Part shown: one piece after another, positions 62,632-64,000 of the stretch
How the letters are laid out: every line of letters starts with the position of its first letter
How positions within the stretch are numbered: position 1 is the stretch's first letter
Assembly (NCBI GenBank): GCA_016211105.1
Contig: JACQSX010000020.1
Coordinates: 1-64,000 of the forward strand
Length of the DNA: 64,000 nucleotides
Direction: 5' to 3'
DNA from: Acidobacteriota bacterium
GTDB taxonomy: Bacteria; Acidobacteriota; UBA6911; JACQSX01
Notes under the pieces: model-generated
What the model was told of the DNA's origin: nothing
The model's database searches: none
The model's input: only the letters and a program-made list of their open reading frames with translations
Translations under genes and position numbers: made by a program

Positions 62632-63980
62632 GTCAGCGCCACATAACGAAACAGGAACAGCGCGGCAAACAGATAGATCAGCCAGTGCGCTTCGCCCTTG
62701 CGGCCGGTGATCAGTTTTAGCAGGGCATAGGAAACAAATCCGAAGGCAATTCCTTCAGTGATGCTTACCGCCAGCGGCATCAAAAGGACGGTTAAGAAAG
62801 CGGGAATGGCCTCGGTCGCGTCGTCCCAGGCAATGCGGCGCACACTTTTTATCATCATCGTACCCACAAGAATGAGCGCAGGAGCAATCACCGGATACAG
62901 CGCCGGTCCTCCGTCTTTCAGTTGGTATCCACCGCCGATCATTTTCACCAGTGGATAAAAGAAGAGTGAGAGGAGGAAAAGGGCGGCAGTAACCAAGTTG
63001 GCCAGTCCTGTCCGTCCTCCCGCCGCAACTCCGGCCGCGCTTTCGATGTAGGCTGTAACCGTCGAAGTCCCCAAGCCCGCGCCGGCTACGGTACCGGCCG
63101 CATCTGCTAGAAGCGCCTGTCGAGCGCGGGGAAGCGCGCCATCTTTGATGAATCCGGCCTGCTCGGCGACACCGACCAGGGTACCGACCGAGTCAAACAA
63201 GGCCAGGAAAAAGAAGATAAAGATCACGGCTGCCATATCGGGTTTAAACGCGCCGACAATATCCAGCTTCCCATAGGTTGGGGCCAACGAAGGAGGGCGA
63301 CTGATCAGCCCCTGATAGCGGACAATCCCGCACAGGAGTCCTGCCACCGTCGTCGCAAGAATTCCGAGCAACAGGGTCCCACGCACTCTCCATGCCGCCA
63401 GCATTGCCACCGTCGCCAGTCCAAACAGGGCCAGCAGCGCCGGTGGCGCCTTCAGGTTGCCTAGAGTTACAAGCGTACCCGGAGAGGCTACGACAATTCC
63501 CGCCCACTGTAACCCGATCATGGCGATCAGCAGTCCGATTCCCACCGCAATGGCGTGCTTCAAGGATTCCGGAATCGCGGTGATTAGCCGTTCGCGCAGG
63601 CCAAACCCGGCCGTGAGAATGAACACCGTTCCAGCAATCGCCACACCTCCCAGAGCCACCTGCCACGGGACTCGCATTCCCATCACCACCGAGTAGGCGA
63701 AAAAAAAGTTGTGCCCCATAGCAGGCGCAACCGCGATCGGATAATTGGCAAGCAGAGCCATCAGTACGGTCGCCAATGCGCTGGACAGACATGTCGCAAC
63801 CATCACCGCGCCAAAGTCCATGCCACAGGCGGCAAGCACCGTCGGCTGGACGAAGATGATGTAGGCCATCGTCATGAAGGTGGTAACGCCGGCCAGGATT
63901 TCCGTCCTTACCGTGGTTTGATTTTCAGCGAGATGAAACCTGCGTTCTGGCCATCCGGCGCGTTGTCCTTCGATCCTCAC
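62628..63980 (-). CDS. NCS2-family purine permease (AzgA/PbuG-like)
   Basis: A 450-residue transporter with about 12-14 membrane segments. The start RRFHLAENQTTVRTEILAGV and TFMTMAYIIFVQP, then ALLANYPIAVAPAMGHNFFF are typical of AzgA/PbuG-type hypoxanthine, guanine or adenine carriers. GTLVGVAEQAGFI and SVTYIESAAGVAAGGRTGLA-like TAYIESAAGVAAGGRTGL follow in the C-terminal half. It imports nucleobases by proton symport, which complements the purC route to purines. It is convergent with the aminotransferase gene, with 79 bp between. The coding end overlaps repeat copy D. Confidence 0.9.
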   Translation of the reverse strand: MRIEGQRAGWPERRFHLAENQTTVRTEILAGVTTFMTMAYIIFVQPTVLAACGMDFGAVMVATCLSSALATVLMALLANYPIAVAPAMGHNFFFAYSVVMGMRVPWQVALGGVAIAGTVFILTAGFGLRERLITAIPESLKHAIAVGIGLLIAMIGLQWAGIVVASPGTLVTLGNLKAPPALLALFGLATVAMLAAWRVRGTLLLGILATTVAGLLCGIVRYQGLISRPPSLAPTYGKLDIVGAFKPDMAAVIFIFFFLALFDSVGTLVGVAEQAGFIKDGALPRARQALLADAAGTVAGAGLGTSTVTAYIESAAGVAAGGRTGLANLVTAALFLLSLFFYPLVKMIGGGYQLKDGGPALYPVIAPALILVGTMMIKSVRRIAWDDATEAIPAFLTVLLMPLAVSITEGIAFGFVSYALLKLITGRKGEAHWLIYLFAALFLFRYVALT

Positions 63981-64000
63981 GTTCGCTCCGCCTTCGTGCT

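Overview
The window is a mostly chromosomal, housekeeping-dense piece of a Gram-negative bacterium, most likely an Acidobacteriota member (inference, no 16S here). Supporting signs are the xseA-xseB-ispA-dxs-tlyA order, a secreted SpoIVB/S55-type protein in a genome with no other sporulation sign here, a UPF0182 membrane protein, an OmpA-type outer-membrane protein, secreted beta-propellers, CIRCE-groESL next to a small Fis-type regulator, and spacers filled with degenerate 'cggattgcggattt' and 'cccgacacccg' tracts. Base composition is moderately GC-rich and even, with no clear integrated phage, transposase, integrase or CRISPR array.

Layout. 0-2.4 kb: an intact tRNA-Asp, decayed genes, an acyl desaturase and a tRNA-Val with a broken acceptor stem. 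2.4-7.7 kb: isoprenoid precursor/exonuclease VII operon on the minus strand. 8-12.5 kb: PHP-domain protein, accD-folC and a membrane protein. 12.6-17.1 kb: acyl-CoA carboxylase genes (BCCP, biotin carboxylase, carboxyltransferase) and a transaldolase-like aldolase. 17.3-21.8 kb: fibronectin-III lipoprotein, hslVU and truA. 21.9-23.3 kb: an ArsR regulator, a DsrE-family gene and a membrane protein. 23.5-35.6 kb: secreted S55 and propeller proteins, an ECF sigma/anti-sigma pair, an RDD protein, a DppBC-like permease pair and UPF0182. 35.8-40.2 kb: a secreted BNR propeller and an OmpA/PKD protein. 40.3-50.2 kb: a repeat cluster, an acidic protein, a CPBP protease, rnc, TPR proteins, thiL, nrdR, mobA, an AbrB/PIN toxin-antitoxin pair and a degenerate alpha/beta hydrolase. 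50.4-64 kb: smc, purC, a Fis-type protein, groESL, a GT39 transferase, cysS, lysine 6-aminotransferase and a purine permease.

The strongest unusual signal is at 22339-22689. The DsrE-family frame carries an in-frame TGA exactly where the family has a conserved Cys. The frame stays intact and family-like for 39 more codons, and a compact hairpin with a G-rich loop starts 13 nt after the TGA, as in a bacterial SECIS. It is a candidate selenoprotein that a standard gene caller would cut to 76 residues.

Other notable observations are: a family of dispersed structured repeats sharing a GTACCTCGATT box (about six copies, two of them facing each other at 40.35-40.63 kb, with a compensatory base change in a stem); a roughly 45-residue insertion in TruA made of intergenic-type repeat DNA; two relics of four-helix-bundle (S23/IVP-like) genes; a frameshifted glycosyltransferase relic; an alpha/beta hydrolase lacking its nucleophile; and a 26-bp perfect palindrome at the arsR promoter.
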